From positions 1,550,001-1,614,000 of the forward strand of contig NW_025408681.1 of assembly GCF_020360975.1 (NCBI RefSeq): DNA of 64,000 bases, written 5' to 3'. Made by a program: the position numbers and the translations under genes. This DNA comes from Hirsutella rhossiliensis. Its lineage: Eukaryota > Ascomycota > Sordariomycetes > Hypocreales > Ophiocordycipitaceae. The notes beneath the pieces are model-generated. The model was not told the origin of the DNA, ran no database searches, and saw only the letters and a program-made list of their open reading frames with translations. This document shows positions 22,312 through 32,639 of this stretch, piece after piece. Within the stretch, counting starts at the first letter, position 1, and each line of letters begins with the position of its first letter.

Positions 22312-25300
22312 TATAATCTAAGAGTTAATACTCTCTTTAAAAGAAAAGCAGATAAGATTAACCTTATTAACGATGCTCTATTAAACGGCTCGACGCTAGA
22401 AGGGGACCCTAACTAAAAGAAGACTAAATAGAATACTATTAAAGATAAGATATAGCCTAGACCCTACCTAGAACACTTAATAGGAAAATTCTTAAGTATA
22501 TAGAAAGGAAAGCGGCTAATATAAGAAAGACTTAAAGTAATCTACGAATAATTTAAGGGCTTTCTTATAGAGGCAGAAATCCGGATCTTCGATAGTATTC
22601 TATTTAATAGGGAAGCAGCGTTATCCTAGGACTTTATAGAAAGAGGCAGAGTCGACCTAGCTATAGCCCTACTATAGGTTATTAAGATAATAGAATATAA
22701 GGCATAGCAAGCAGCCTTAATCCCGATCCTAAAAGCGATAGAGCAGAAAGTTATCGATATCCTTAAAATCAGACTAGAAATAGGAGTCCTTAAAGAAGGG
22801 CACGGGCCCTATAGGAACCCCTTTTTCCTAGTAGTAAAGAAAGACAGAGGACTACGCCTAATTAATTCCGCTACGCGTATAAATACCGTTATAATAAGAG
22901 ATACGAACCTACCGCCGAATATAGATAAGTTTAGCGACTACTTCTCGATATATAAGATCCTTTCCCTCCTAGACCTTTTTTTAGGCTATAATTAGATCCC
23001 TCTTAATATTAGAAGCCGTGACTTAACGATATTCGCGATACCTATTAGCCTCTTACGTATATATATACTCCCTTAAGGGGCTACGAACTTAGTCGGCTAA
23101 TTTATAAGGATAATACAAAGAATCCTATAAGACCTTATACCGAATATCTATAGGAATTTCCTCGATAATATAGGTGTTAAGGGACCCGATATAACGTATA
23201 ATAATAAAGAGGTAGCGCTAGGAGTAAGGAGATTTATCTTCGAATACCTTATTAACCTCGATAAAGTCCTAGTTAACGTCGAACTCTAGTTATACGATTA
23301 TAGGGCTAAATCGAAATTTACTAGTAAGCGACCGAAGTTATCGGTTATATCTATAGAATAAATAAAAGGTGCCCCGTAGAAGCTAAAGTTATTAAAATTA
23401 AGGAATAGATAAGATGCCTTAATATAACGTATATTAGAGCTTTCCTTAGTATCGTAGGATACTATTAAATCTAGATTAAATAGTTCGCTATCTTAGTAAA
23501 ACCCCTTATAGACCTACTAAAGAAAGAAGTCTATTAGGAATAGGGAGATAAATAAGCAAAAGCGATAGCTGCCCTTAAGGAAGCTATTATTAATCTAGTC
23601 TTTCTAGTATCCCTCGACGTCGGCCTAGGAAGAGGAGATATTATTCTAATATATAATGCTAGTCTACTCGGCTAGGGGGCAGTCCTAATATAAATCGTCG
23701 ACGGAAAGAGGCGCCTTATAAGGTTCGAAAGTAGAACGTAGTTACTAGTAGAAACTAAATACGATGCGATAAAGAGGGAGTATAGGGCTATATTAAGTGC
23801 GCTTAGGAGACTAAGAATATACCTATACGGCGTATATTTTATCCTAGAAACTAACGTATAGGTCCTAGTTAATTAACTAAAAGGTGCCCTTAAAGACGTC
23901 CCTAGAGCTATAGTAACTCGCTAGATAAGCTATATTTTCCTCTTTAACTTTACTATACGATACGTCGAAGGCAAGAAGAATAGCGTGGCCGACGGACTCT
24001 TAAGAAAGCCTAAAGGACCTTCTAACGTATTAGATAGGGAAATAGAAGGCGATATTAAAGAATTTATAGACTTCTACTTAAATATAGTATAAGGGACTAA
24101 GCTATAAGGGGACTACTTAAAGGAATTAAGGATAATTACGAACTTCCTTTAAACGTTAAAACGGCCGGAGGGCCTTTCTAGATAAGACTATAGGAAGCTA
24201 CGTCTAAAGAGTCTAAGTTTCTACGTTAAAGATTAAAAGCTTTAGCGACTCCCTAGGAAGGAAGAAAGGGGACCTATACTAGTCGTAGACGACTTAAAAG
24301 AACGGAAAAGGATTATCGCAAAGTACTACGCGTAAATAGGGCATAAAGGATAATAAGTTATATATACGTTTATAAAAGATAGGTATTAGTAGGCTAGCCT
24401 TTAGAACGATATTTACGGCGCAATCTCTTCTTATAAAGAATGCTAATACTTTACGACTAAGAGACCCTAGGAAGTTATAACCGCGACCGCGCTTAGCCAC
24501 CCTATAAGTAAGATTTACTTCGATAGCTAGTATATACTATCTAATTATAGGTATTCGTACCTTATAGAAGCACGAGACAACCTTACTAGATAGGTAGAAG
24601 TAACCCTAGTTAAAGAAATCATCATGAGCTATAACTAAATTTATACTCTCTATTATTTATAGGTATAGCGTAATACTATACGCTATAATCGATAGAGGGC
24701 CCGAAATAAAGAAAGACTTTAAGTATATCCTAGAGGATATAGGCGTTAAAGTTATTTAAACTTCGGTATATAATCTAAAGGCGAACGCGGTAGTAGAATA
24801 AGGGTACTAGAGGTTAATAATAGCGCTTATAAAAATAGCGGAGAAAAAGGGTAAGTAGATTAGATACCTTAACTAAGCAATCCTTATAGACCGAATAGCA
24901 GTTAAAGAGTCTTACGGAATATTAGCTTTCTACCTACTATATAGATAGGAACCGGTACTACCTCTTAAGGTAAAATACCCGACTTAGCGACTAATCGACT
25001 AGGACGAAGTAAAGATAAAAAAAGAATTATTTAAAGCATAAGTACAAGTTTTAGAAAGGAAAGAGAAAGATATAAAAGAAGCTAAGAAAAGAGTAATAAG
25101 ATATCGGAATCGATTAATAGAGAGGACGGATAAAGCTAATAAGTATACGATAAGGAAAGAAAGCCTATAACCTAGAGACCTTATCTTACTATTCGACGTA
25201 AGACGATTAAATAATCTAGGGAGGTAAGCTAAGTATTAGATAAGGTAGAATAGTCCTTTTCGAGTAGTATCGCGCTCGGAGTAGTCTAGGGCGTATAGGA

Positions 25301-25875
25301 TTAAGACTTTAAATAGAATCGTACTCGATAAGATAATCCTAGGAGAGCATTTAAAGAAGTTTAAAAAGGATAAGGAAGGTTAGTAGTGCTCTACTAGGGA
25401 CGACTAGTTGCTCTAGGATAAGATCACTCTCGATAAAAGGAGGAAGGAAGAAATAACGGACGAAGTAGATAATTTACTACTCCTACTAAGTAGAGAAGCC
25501 TTAGATTAGATAGTGCTATAGTCGCAACGACTCCTTAACGAACCTTAGAAGGATTAAAGCTAGGAAGAGGAAGAAGAGCGACTATAGATACCTAAGAAAG
25601 GCCTAAGGCATACGATTAAGGTTTAGCTACCGTAACTTAGTAAAGCAAAAAAGGATCTCTATACTAGAGCCCTAAAGACGCTAATCTAATAAGAAAAGGA
25701 GGAGGTAAAAAGGAGCTAGGGAGGAAAAGGCGGTAAAGATAAAAATCTATAACTATCGTAAGAAGCACGCTAGAACCTAACTAGTAACTAAGACACCGTC
25801 TAACTATCTAATCGAAGGACGACTATAGTAGCCGAGATATTTATAAGTACCTTACCTACTACCTTATCGTTTTAA
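22312..25875 (+). pseudogene. Gypsy-B pol: reverse transcriptase, RNase H, integrase
   Basis: Order: reverse transcriptase with RLINSATRIN and FAIPISLLR...LP.GATN (22855-23100), catalytic box FLDN at 23158-23169 (FLDD expected; GAT became AAT); RNase H-like with KYDAIKREYRAILSALRRLR (about 23755-23815) and a YVEGKKNSVADGL-type end (about 23950-24000); integrase zinc-binding and core from about 24260 (GHKG, YKECQ near 24330-24450); and a basic C-terminal part with HLKKFKKDKEG at 25348. The frame ends at TAA 25873-25875, if that is not itself a RIP stop. It would supply cDNA synthesis and integration for the element. Confidence 0.88.
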
Positions 25876-26129
25876 ATTTTCTACCTAAGGCTCCTTAAGT
25901 AAATAAAGATAATACTTCTTACCCTTCCCTAATAATAGCCTACCTTTTACTGCCTTAAAGAAGGCGAATAGAGATATAATTAAATAATAAAATAAGAAAA
26001 CGAATATTCTTACTACTTACCTCCCTTAAGAATAGGAGTTTTTACTTTATAGACGGGGACGTTTATTCTTTATTATAGAGGGGGAGACCCGCCGTAGCGA
26101 AAATAAACGCGCCTATAAGATAAATTTTA
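25876..26129 (+). other. Gap between pol and the first extra frame of Gypsy-B
   Basis: No frame with recognisable content. It contains a TTTATTCTTTATTATAGAGGGGGAG segment near 26065-26090. It is conserved in position and length in Gypsy-A. Confidence 0.5.
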
Positions 26130-27446
26130 ATGTATTTTCGACTTACTAAATTAAACGCGTATTACCTTAAAAGAAAAACTTTTACCGCTAAAGATAGCGA
26201 CTAAATAAGGCTACCTACTCCCGGTAAACCTACTATAGACTACTATAAAGCGAACTTAAAGACTATCTAATTATTACTCGAGAGAGAGCTCGTTAAACCT
26301 ATATAATCTCTTTCTAGGTAAGACGGGCGTAAGGTTAATTTCCTCCCCTTCCTCTAAATCCTTAGTAAGACTAAAGGGATTAGGGATATTGCGAAGAAGA
26401 TAAGGGGCGGTCTCGTTACTAATATACTTATCGTAAAATTTATTAGTCTCGAGGTTAGTACGGAAATTATAACCGTATATACGGTTAGCGAATCTATTAG
26501 GGTCGTAAGCAGCCCTACGGTATCTAGGGAAGTACCGCTATTCGTAAACGGGCGCCTTAGTCGAATCCTAGACGTAGTTAGCGTAAGAACCGCCGGTAGT
26601 ACTTAAAAGAGAGATATACTCGTAAAAAGGAAATATAACGTACTCGTAAGCGGAAGTTATAGTTATCTAATAAGTTCGAATACACCCTTAATAAAGGCGA
26701 GGATTACGAGTTCCGTATAAAGTAATTAGGACTACTCGAGAGTATTCTTACCGCCTTAAACTAAGCTAAGAAAAGAAGTATCCGCGCGGATAAGCGATTT
26801 CTATAGGGATATAGGTTACTAGCCGACGTCTATAATAAAGGGTATAGAAGACGATTTAATTATGCCGACCTAGCGTGCTCTCGAGAAAGTAGGAGAGAGG
26901 GGAGCGACCGCGCGCTTTAACCCTAACGATGTCGGGAGCTTCTAACGGAACCCGTAACTAAAAGGCGATTTCTACGTAAATTAGAAACCCTTAGTAACCG
27001 ATATTATTTCTACTATAGACCTAGGTCTTAAAGCAACTATAGATCTATAGAAGAAGATAGTTAGAACGAGCTAAGCGAGATTAGATAAGTTAGATAGTCG
27101 TTACTCGAAAGTACTCTATATAAAGAGGAAAGACCTCGGTGCGATAATTCTAAGTAAGAAGAGTAGTAGTAATAAGGGAAGGTCGTAGAAGAGCAGTTAA
27201 AGAGAGGTTAACGATATCTAGTAGCTCTTTAGTTTTAAGTTTAGCGGTCTTACGAGATATAATAAGGAAGAAGAGGCAATCGTAAAAAGAGAAGATAAAA
27301 GGTAGCGGTCCGGAGAAATAAAGAAGATAGAAGAGAGAAGAGGGAGAAGAGGAATAGAGAGAGTAAAGAGGAAAAGAAAAGGGCAGGGATTAGATAGCTC
27401 CTTAATCGATAACCGGTAGAAGAAGCTATTTAGGCGCAACCGCTAA
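26130..27446 (+). pseudogene. Gypsy-B extra ORF2: unknown protein with Lys/Arg-rich C-terminus
   Basis: From ATG 26130 a single + strand frame of 439 codons runs to TAA 27444-27446, interrupted only by TAA/TAG codons that would be CAA, CAG or TGG before RIP. The frame holds at every checkpoint. Visible content: a polar N-terminus (MYFRLTKLNAYYLKRK), a central Ser/Thr/Val-rich part (about 26400-26650), and a strongly charged end near 27250-27390 rich in Glu, Lys and Arg (KREDKR, GRRGIERVKRKRKG). A coiled coil or nucleic-acid binding tail is possible. I do not recognise the family. The Gypsy-A copy (46558-47872) is collinear. The product may act with ORF3. Confidence 0.68.
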
Positions 27447-27751
27447 ACACGCCCGAGACTTTACCGCTATAGAGGCCGGCTAAAGTAACTAATAACCGCG
27501 CGCTCTAACGACTATTTATTCCTCTCGCTATACCCTCTTTCTTCCTTCCTTCTTCTTCCTTCTATACGTATATATATATATATATACTCCGCACGCTTCC
27601 CTACTTATAATAATCCCCTCTACTAATATAACTCCTATATATATATATAATACCCTCTTAGCCTCTTAGCGTTATAACTCGAAACTACTTACCCTAACTA
27701 TCTAATCTTAGCTTCTCCCTCTCTTTTACTTACTCTACCCTTTCCTAAGAT
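27447..27751 (+). promoter_or_regulatory. Possible internal promoter region upstream of Gypsy-B ORF3
   Basis: The 305-bp spacer has a pyrimidine run (CTTTCTTCCTTCCTTCTTCT near 27537) followed by a TA repeat (about 27568-27588) and a second one near 27640, then more CT-rich sequence up to the ORF3 start. CT-rich tracts and TATA-like runs before a start codon are common in fungal promoters. Promoter function is inference. The Gypsy-A copy keeps both features (47955-48075). Confidence 0.4.
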
Positions 27752-30301
27752 ATAGCGGCGAACCTAAATAGTATCCTAGGCCCAGCTATAGACCTCCCTA
27801 AGGATGCCGCTATCTTCTTTAGCGCACTACTATTTAGGAGTAGGAGCTCTATTTTACCTACTTACTACGGCGAAGTTAAAGTAGAAGGCGGCGAAGGGCG
27901 CTTCTACGCTAAAGACGAGGAAAGGTTCGTAGACTAAGACCGACGAGACGTTTATAGGCAAAAGCAACCTCCTTAGTACGTCTATAGAGATCGTTGGCAC
28001 CCGATGCTAACGGGCCCTATTAGGCGGCGGGATATTACCCTCGAAGACGCTCGGATAATATATAAGGGCGTTAAAAAGATAAACGGATTCGCTAGGAATA
28101 AGGCCCGCTAAGAAGAGCATATCGTCGACGTATATAACTTTCTCCGTAGAGCTATCGATAAATAATAGGCTACGAGCTTCGGCCTTAGCGCGATAATTAA
28201 AATCTTAATAAGAGGTATCGAGAACGCGGTATACCTCTTACCTTACCCGCTATCGGTTTACACCGACTACTAGGGGGAACCTATCGAAGACACGGAAGAT
28301 AGATATAAGAAGTACTATAAATGCCTAAATAATAAGGAGCATTTAATTAAGTTTACTACTCCTACCTTTAACCTTAGTTACTTCGCGTATAAACGAAGGT
28401 ATACGACTAGAGTTATTAACTTTTCGGTAGGCACGAACGAAGGGGGACTTTACTAGGGGGCGTTCCTTTAGGACCGTAGAGAAGGAAACCTAGTCGTTTT
28501 TAATGCTTAGAAAGAGGGATAATACGCTAGACTCTATACGTTCCTATAAGTATAGCGGCAGTTTCTTTATATCCTCTAAGTTCCTTATAACTTTACCTAT
28601 ACGCTAGTCCCTTATACCGCCTAGTAAGAAGGGTAGGAATATAGCTACTTAGCCTTAATAATAATCTAATACTAGGTTAAAGGCATAGTTAGGCTACGCC
28701 TTAAGATAATTAAATAGCGATACCTAAAAGTTAAAGTAATTCTAGAGTAAAGGTACGGAGCAACGTAAGAAGCCCTATAAATAGACGAGATCTTATACCG
28801 AGACTAGTATTTCTTTAAGCCGGATAAGAGGATAAATATAAAAGGCTACGTCGATAGGCTAATATATAGAATCTAAGCCGTCGCGGTAAACGAGCTTAAT
28901 TATACGTAAGCGATATTATAGGGCGGTAGAGTTTCTTAGTAGTTTAATAGCGGGGTTAGACGACTATAAAGGATACTATCTAATTAAGGTCTAACGACTT
29001 TCGGCGGAGTCTTTCTAACGAGGATTCCTAAGAGCGAGCGGATTTACCGATATAACCGTATTATCTTAGGAGACTAAGAAGAATAAGACCTCTAGGAAGT
29101 CCCGGAGGTAGTTAACTTCCTAGATAGGCCTACCGGATAGAAACTACCGCTTTAAAAAGACGTAGAACTAGCTTATACGGCGAGGAAAGCGAGAAAGGAG
29201 CTATCTACGCTAGCTGCCCTTACGGAGCAACCTAACCCGATTGCTTAAGCTACGCGCGGTTTCTTTACGAAACTTCTCCCTAAAAAGACCCCTAACTATC
29301 TAATTACGCCGACGGGAATCGAGAATAGACCTAGTCCTTCGTTACCTCGAGCGTTAACCGAATCGAGCTCCTTATCTAAACTAAGCAGCCTTTCCCTAAG
29401 TAACCTCGAGATAGGATCCCCGCCCTAGAGCCTATAAAGGAGAGAGCTAAGCGCCCTTACTAGTCCCTTTATCTACGTAGAAACGACGCCTTTATTCTCC
29501 CCCTCTAATATATAGCTAATTAGGCCTACTCCTCGCCCGCTACTAACGGCTCCTCTAAACGTACGAAGGAGCGAAAGACTCGTAACCGCTCCCCCGCCGA
29601 TAACCCGATAAGGAGCTAGTAGGGAAGAAAGGTAGATAGCCCGGCTGCCTACTCGCCCTAGGACCCCGAAATTACTAGGCGCTCGGTTAATTACCCTAAG
29701 GCTAAAGACTTTAGTAACGCCTACGGCACGCCCCATTACTCCCTAGAAACGAAGTATAGCAATAGCTTCTCTAGCTATAGTCCCTATAAGGTTTATACCG
29801 GGCTTTAAACCCTCTTAGGTCGAAGGAGTTAAAAACCTAGGAATATATTAGAACTACCGCTAGGACATTAACGACTGTAATTCTATATATTTATATAGGA
29901 CTACTAGTAACGCGATAACGATTAGCCTACGAGACTCTATAGCTTATCTAATCTAGCCGTACCTAAAGCTATAGACTAGTAAAGACGCTAACTACTTCGT
30001 TTCCCTAACGCCCCCGGGAATAATAAGCGCGAACACTTAGGAGCGTATATAGGGGGCAGTAGATAATTATCTAAAGAAGGAAGTACGCGAGCAAAGATAG
30101 GAAAGAGCTAAATAAGTAGCTCGTAGGTAAAGGGAGGAATAAAGGACGCGAAGGGAAAGGATTATAGTAAAGGAGAAAAGTTCCATCGATAGTTTATTTG
30201 CTTGCTTACGTACTTAGGAAGAGAGCCTTACCCGTTATTATCGCGCCCTTTCCGTTAGTATCTTAGGTCGGAAAGTCGCTAGGGAGGAGTTTAACGGGTA
30301 A
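27752..30301 (+). pseudogene. Gypsy-B extra ORF3: Ulp1/SENP-like (C48) cysteine protease
   Basis: A single + strand frame of 849 codons from ATA 27752 (ATG before RIP; MAANL-like start) to TAA 30299-30301, ten bases inside the 3' LTR. It has the catalytic layout of Ulp1-type SUMO proteases: a Tyr-stop pair at 28451-28456 where His-Trp is expected (residue 234), Phe-Asn-Ala at 28499-28507 where Phe-Asp-Ala is expected (Asn at residue 251), and stop-stop-Glu-Gly-stop-Glu-Tyr-Ser at 28622-28645 where Gln-Gln-Glu-Gly-Trp-Glu-Cys-Gly is expected (Gln 291, Cys 297). His-to-Asp is 17 residues and Gln-x5-Cys holds, as in yeast Ulp1 (His514, Asp531, Gln574, Cys580). Every change is of RIP type. The N-terminus (about 230 residues) and the Ser/Pro-rich C-terminus (about 29230-30290) are unassigned. 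Homology is inferred from motif layout, not from a search. Confidence 0.72.
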
Positions 30302-30665
30302 GATTATACCCCTATAGACATTAGCCCGTTAGAGGGATAAGACCCCTAGCACCCCCCCCCTCTAACTTTCTTCTAAGTATACTTAAAGGCGTTATAAAGA
30401 CCTCGATTATTTAATTAAGCATTATCCTTAATTATAGTTAATTTAAATTTTTGTTTTTCCCCTTTAAAGTAGATGCCGCTAGTTGCGCGACTCTAGTAGA
30501 AACGAAGAGGTATAGAGTAAAGAAATCTCTAAGACTCGCATTTATAACCTAAAGCCTATAGAGCTATATATAGACTAAGTGATTAGATAATTGCGTAGTT
30601 AATTGCTCTGCTAATCCTTTGCTACGTGCTGCGCGTGCTTTAGGTATATGCCCTCGTCCCTATTA
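30292..30665 (+). repeat. Gypsy-B 3' LTR
   Basis: 374 bp, collinear with 18106-18476 and differing by scattered transitions plus a longer C run (CACCCCCCCCCT near 30350). The end reads CCCTATTA where the 5' copy reads CCCCGTTA. ORF3 stops just inside it. Confidence 0.92.
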
Positions 30666-31626
30666 AATTATCTTAATTAAAGATACTATAAATAAGGAGA
30701 TATTATTAGCGACGTAATTAAAGGAGGCTTACTAACAAAAAGGCTAGTCCCTCTTAGAGTTTAGCTTATACCTTAACTCCTTAGAGAGGTATTTCGAACG
30801 CTTATCGGAAAAGGCGCGTACTCTTACGTTTTTCGCTAAGCTAGAGCTATAACTTTAAGACTAAATTAACTTCTATTTAATACCTATTTATACCTATTAA
30901 TAGGAAGAGCTTATATAAGTCGCTTAACGATATTAAGATACTACTACTAATAAGAAGCGACGTACTAATACTACTTCTACCCCTAAAGGAACTAGGAATA
31001 GAAGTAGTACTATACCCTAAGGCGGTATATATAGGGGAAGGAATTAAAGAGGCTAATAAGCTAGGCCGAATCGTTAAGGAAATACTACCGATTTAACCGA
31101 TAACTAGTAAGCTAGCAATATACTTACTAAGGGCTAAACTAAGGGACGTTATTATAGAAGAGGATCTTTTACTTAATTAGGAATTATATATTTCTAATAT
31201 AATAAGCTAGGATACTTATTTATAGAATATACTAATTCTCTAAAAGTAAAAACCCTAGTAAAAACTCTTAGACTTAATACTATAAAATAGGGAAAAGGTA
31301 AGATATTAAGGTAAACGCTTCTCCCTTAGTAAACTTAATACTTATAGGATAGTTACTTAAAACTCTTATAACGATATTAAGGCGAAACCCTACTAAAGTC
31401 CTTATATACTTAGATACTTACGGTACTATTAACCTTATAAATATATACTTTACCTAATAGTAGGGATTACTATAAGTAGCGCTATTATACCTTAAGATAT
31501 TAAGGCTTAGTAATAGTAAGGTAAGGGAGTATAGAGTATAGTTAGTACTACTTTAAATAATAAATATAAGAGGCACCGAAAAGATAATTACTCGTTTCTA
31601 TATTAGTACTAATAAGTTAATACTAA
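30666..31626 (+). pseudogene. Gypsy-C gag, C-terminal piece with zinc knuckle
   Basis: After Gypsy-B the gag resumes with SLLEFSLYLNSLERYFERLSEKARTLTFFAKLEL-type sequence (about 30745-30850), a Gag capsid pattern, then a Thr/Asn/Arg-rich linker (about 30950-31010). The zinc knuckle at 31189-31230 keeps the C-x2-C-x4-H-x4-C spacing and the NKLG inside it, but all four ligands read Tyr (TAT, TAT, TAC, TAT). Gypsy-D interrupts the gene at 31627-31631. Confidence 0.78.
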
Positions 31627-31813
31627 ATAATTATTATAACTATAGTTAGTAGGCCGTAGGAGAGCTAGCTACGTTTATATAATAAGGCGGCTCGGAATAA
31701 TAGTTAGGACGAAAAGTTACTTAGGCTTAGCTTACCTAGAGTATACGTAAGCTAAGTAAGCCTTATATAGATAGATTACTACTTAGGAGCATAGCTTATA
31801 AGTAAGCTATAGT

Positions 31814-31886
31814 TATCGCGTATACTATATACGTTAATTAACGCTATCGCTTATATTTAATAGGCGGCTATATCTTTTTCGTAATA
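31814..31886 (+). repeat. TRIM left 73-bp LTR
   Basis: Matches 32115-32187 except for two T/C-type or A/G-type differences near 31857-31862. TA...TA ends stand for TG...CA before RIP. It holds a near-palindrome ACGTTAATTAACGC. Confidence 0.9.
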
Positions 31887-31974
31887 GTTATAAGCCTAGG
31901 CGGAGGGGTTACCCCTCCGGGAACTTCCCGGTAACTACGTACGTACTTCTTCTAGCTAGCCTAGCGCGCACTAC

Positions 31975-32015
31975 CTAAAAGGCCTATAGTTCGAGTCCCG
32001 CTAGCGCAATTAAGC
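31975..32015 (+). other. tRNA-like box B in TRIM interior
   Basis: AGTTCGAGTCCCGCTAGCG (31989-32007) fits the RNA polymerase III box B consensus GWTCRANNC and resembles a tRNA T-arm. A possible box A-like TAGCTAGCCTAGCG lies near 31945-31960. I could not fold a full cloverleaf with acceptor pairing, so this is at most a tRNA-derived fragment. Confidence 0.35.
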
Positions 32016-32114
32016 GCGGTTTTAGTATAGGGCCTGCCTATATAAAAATTCCCGCTATAGTCTAGGATATCTAGGTATCCTAGGACGAATTAACCCGATA
32101 TCCTTAAGGGGGTG

Positions 32115-32187
32115 TATCGCGTATACTATATACGTTAATTAACGCTATCGCTTATATCTAATAAGCGGCTATATCTTTTTCGTAATA
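32115..32187 (+). repeat. TRIM right 73-bp LTR
   Basis: Partner of 31814-31886, immediately preceded by the TTAAGGGGGTG purine tract and followed by the ATAGT duplication. Confidence 0.9.
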
Positions 32188-32639
32188 ATAGTAAGCTATA
32201 AAGGGGATTATAGCTAGGACTATAATCTAAGGATAGTCTTTATAGGTATATATAGCTACCTACTTTTACTCCTTTAAATAGATAGCTCTCTAGCTTTTAA
32301 TATAGATCTTTATTACGATTCTATCTTTAATTTTAATTACCTAGTTATAGTCTATAGTCTATAACCTCTAACTTATTACTAACGTAATATACTTATTTTT
32401 ACTTAGACTACGCCTTATTATATCTACTAATATAAACCCCTTAATAGGTTTATCCCTTAGGAATAATATCGGTCGTTATACGTTAAAAGCTCTTATTTAG
32501 TATAATATTACGTTACTCTAAGTAATATTATAACTATTAATATACCTATATAGTAAACTAGATTAACTAACTCTAGAGCTACTATATCGCCTTAGGATAT
32601 AATATATAAGATTATCGCCCTTCGATATAAGGTATAGTT

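Larger units (their letters stand above)
18106..30665 (+). mobile_element. Gypsy-B: 12.5-kb Gypsy element with two extra genes after pol
   Basis: LTRs at 18106-18476 and 30292-30665 flank gag-protease, pol (reverse transcriptase, RNase H, integrase), then two further long + strand frames (26130-27446 and 27752-30301). LTR ends TAACGGG and CCCGTTA are inverted repeats, as expected from TGACGGG/CCCGTCA after RIP. A purine tract AGGGAGGAG precedes the 3' LTR. No clean 5-bp target duplication is seen at these ends. With ends moved two bases out, a 4-bp TTAT is shared. The element is about 6 kb longer than a standard Gypsy. Confidence 0.92.
31814..32187 (+). mobile_element. TRIM-like miniature LTR retrotransposon (374 bp)
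   Basis: Two 73-bp direct repeats (31814-31886 and 32115-32187) start TATCGCGTATAC and end TTTCGTAATA. The flanks are a perfect ATAGT duplication (31809-31813 and 32188-32192), and the uninterrupted Gypsy-D 3' LTR shows the empty site with one ATAGT. Directly inside the left repeat is GTTATAAGCC (31887-31896), a half initiator-tRNA primer site. Directly before the right repeat is TTAAGGGGGTG (32104-32114), a polypurine tract. The 228-bp interior has no coding frame. Primer site, purine tract and the LTR start (T-A/G-TCGCG) match Copia-2, so mobilisation by a Copia-2-type element is likely. Confidence 0.88.
31632..32480 (+). repeat. Gypsy-D 5' LTR, containing the TRIM
   Basis: Collinear with 39372-39841 except for 379 bp at 31814-32192 made up of the TRIM plus one copy of its ATAGT duplication. 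Includes an inverted-repeat-rich first part (AGCTTATAAGTAAGCT near 31795). Confidence 0.93.

Noticed and set aside
24294..24500. Open frame of 68 codons on the minus strand
   Set aside because: Antisense to Gypsy-B integrase. TG/CA loss removes TGA stops and lengthens chance frames.
27218..27439. Open frame of 73 codons on the minus strand (Leu/Ser/Phe-rich)
   Set aside because: Antisense of the Lys/Arg/Glu-rich end of ORF2. The + strand frame is continuous over 439 codons and conserved in Gypsy-A.
29473..29736. Open frame of 87 codons on the minus strand
   Set aside because: Antisense to the C-terminal part of ORF3, whose + frame holds at every checkpoint from 27752 to 30301.
31940..32020. 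Complete tRNA gene in the TRIM
   Set aside because: Only the T-arm-like box B is convincing. I could not pair an acceptor stem or a proper anticodon arm.
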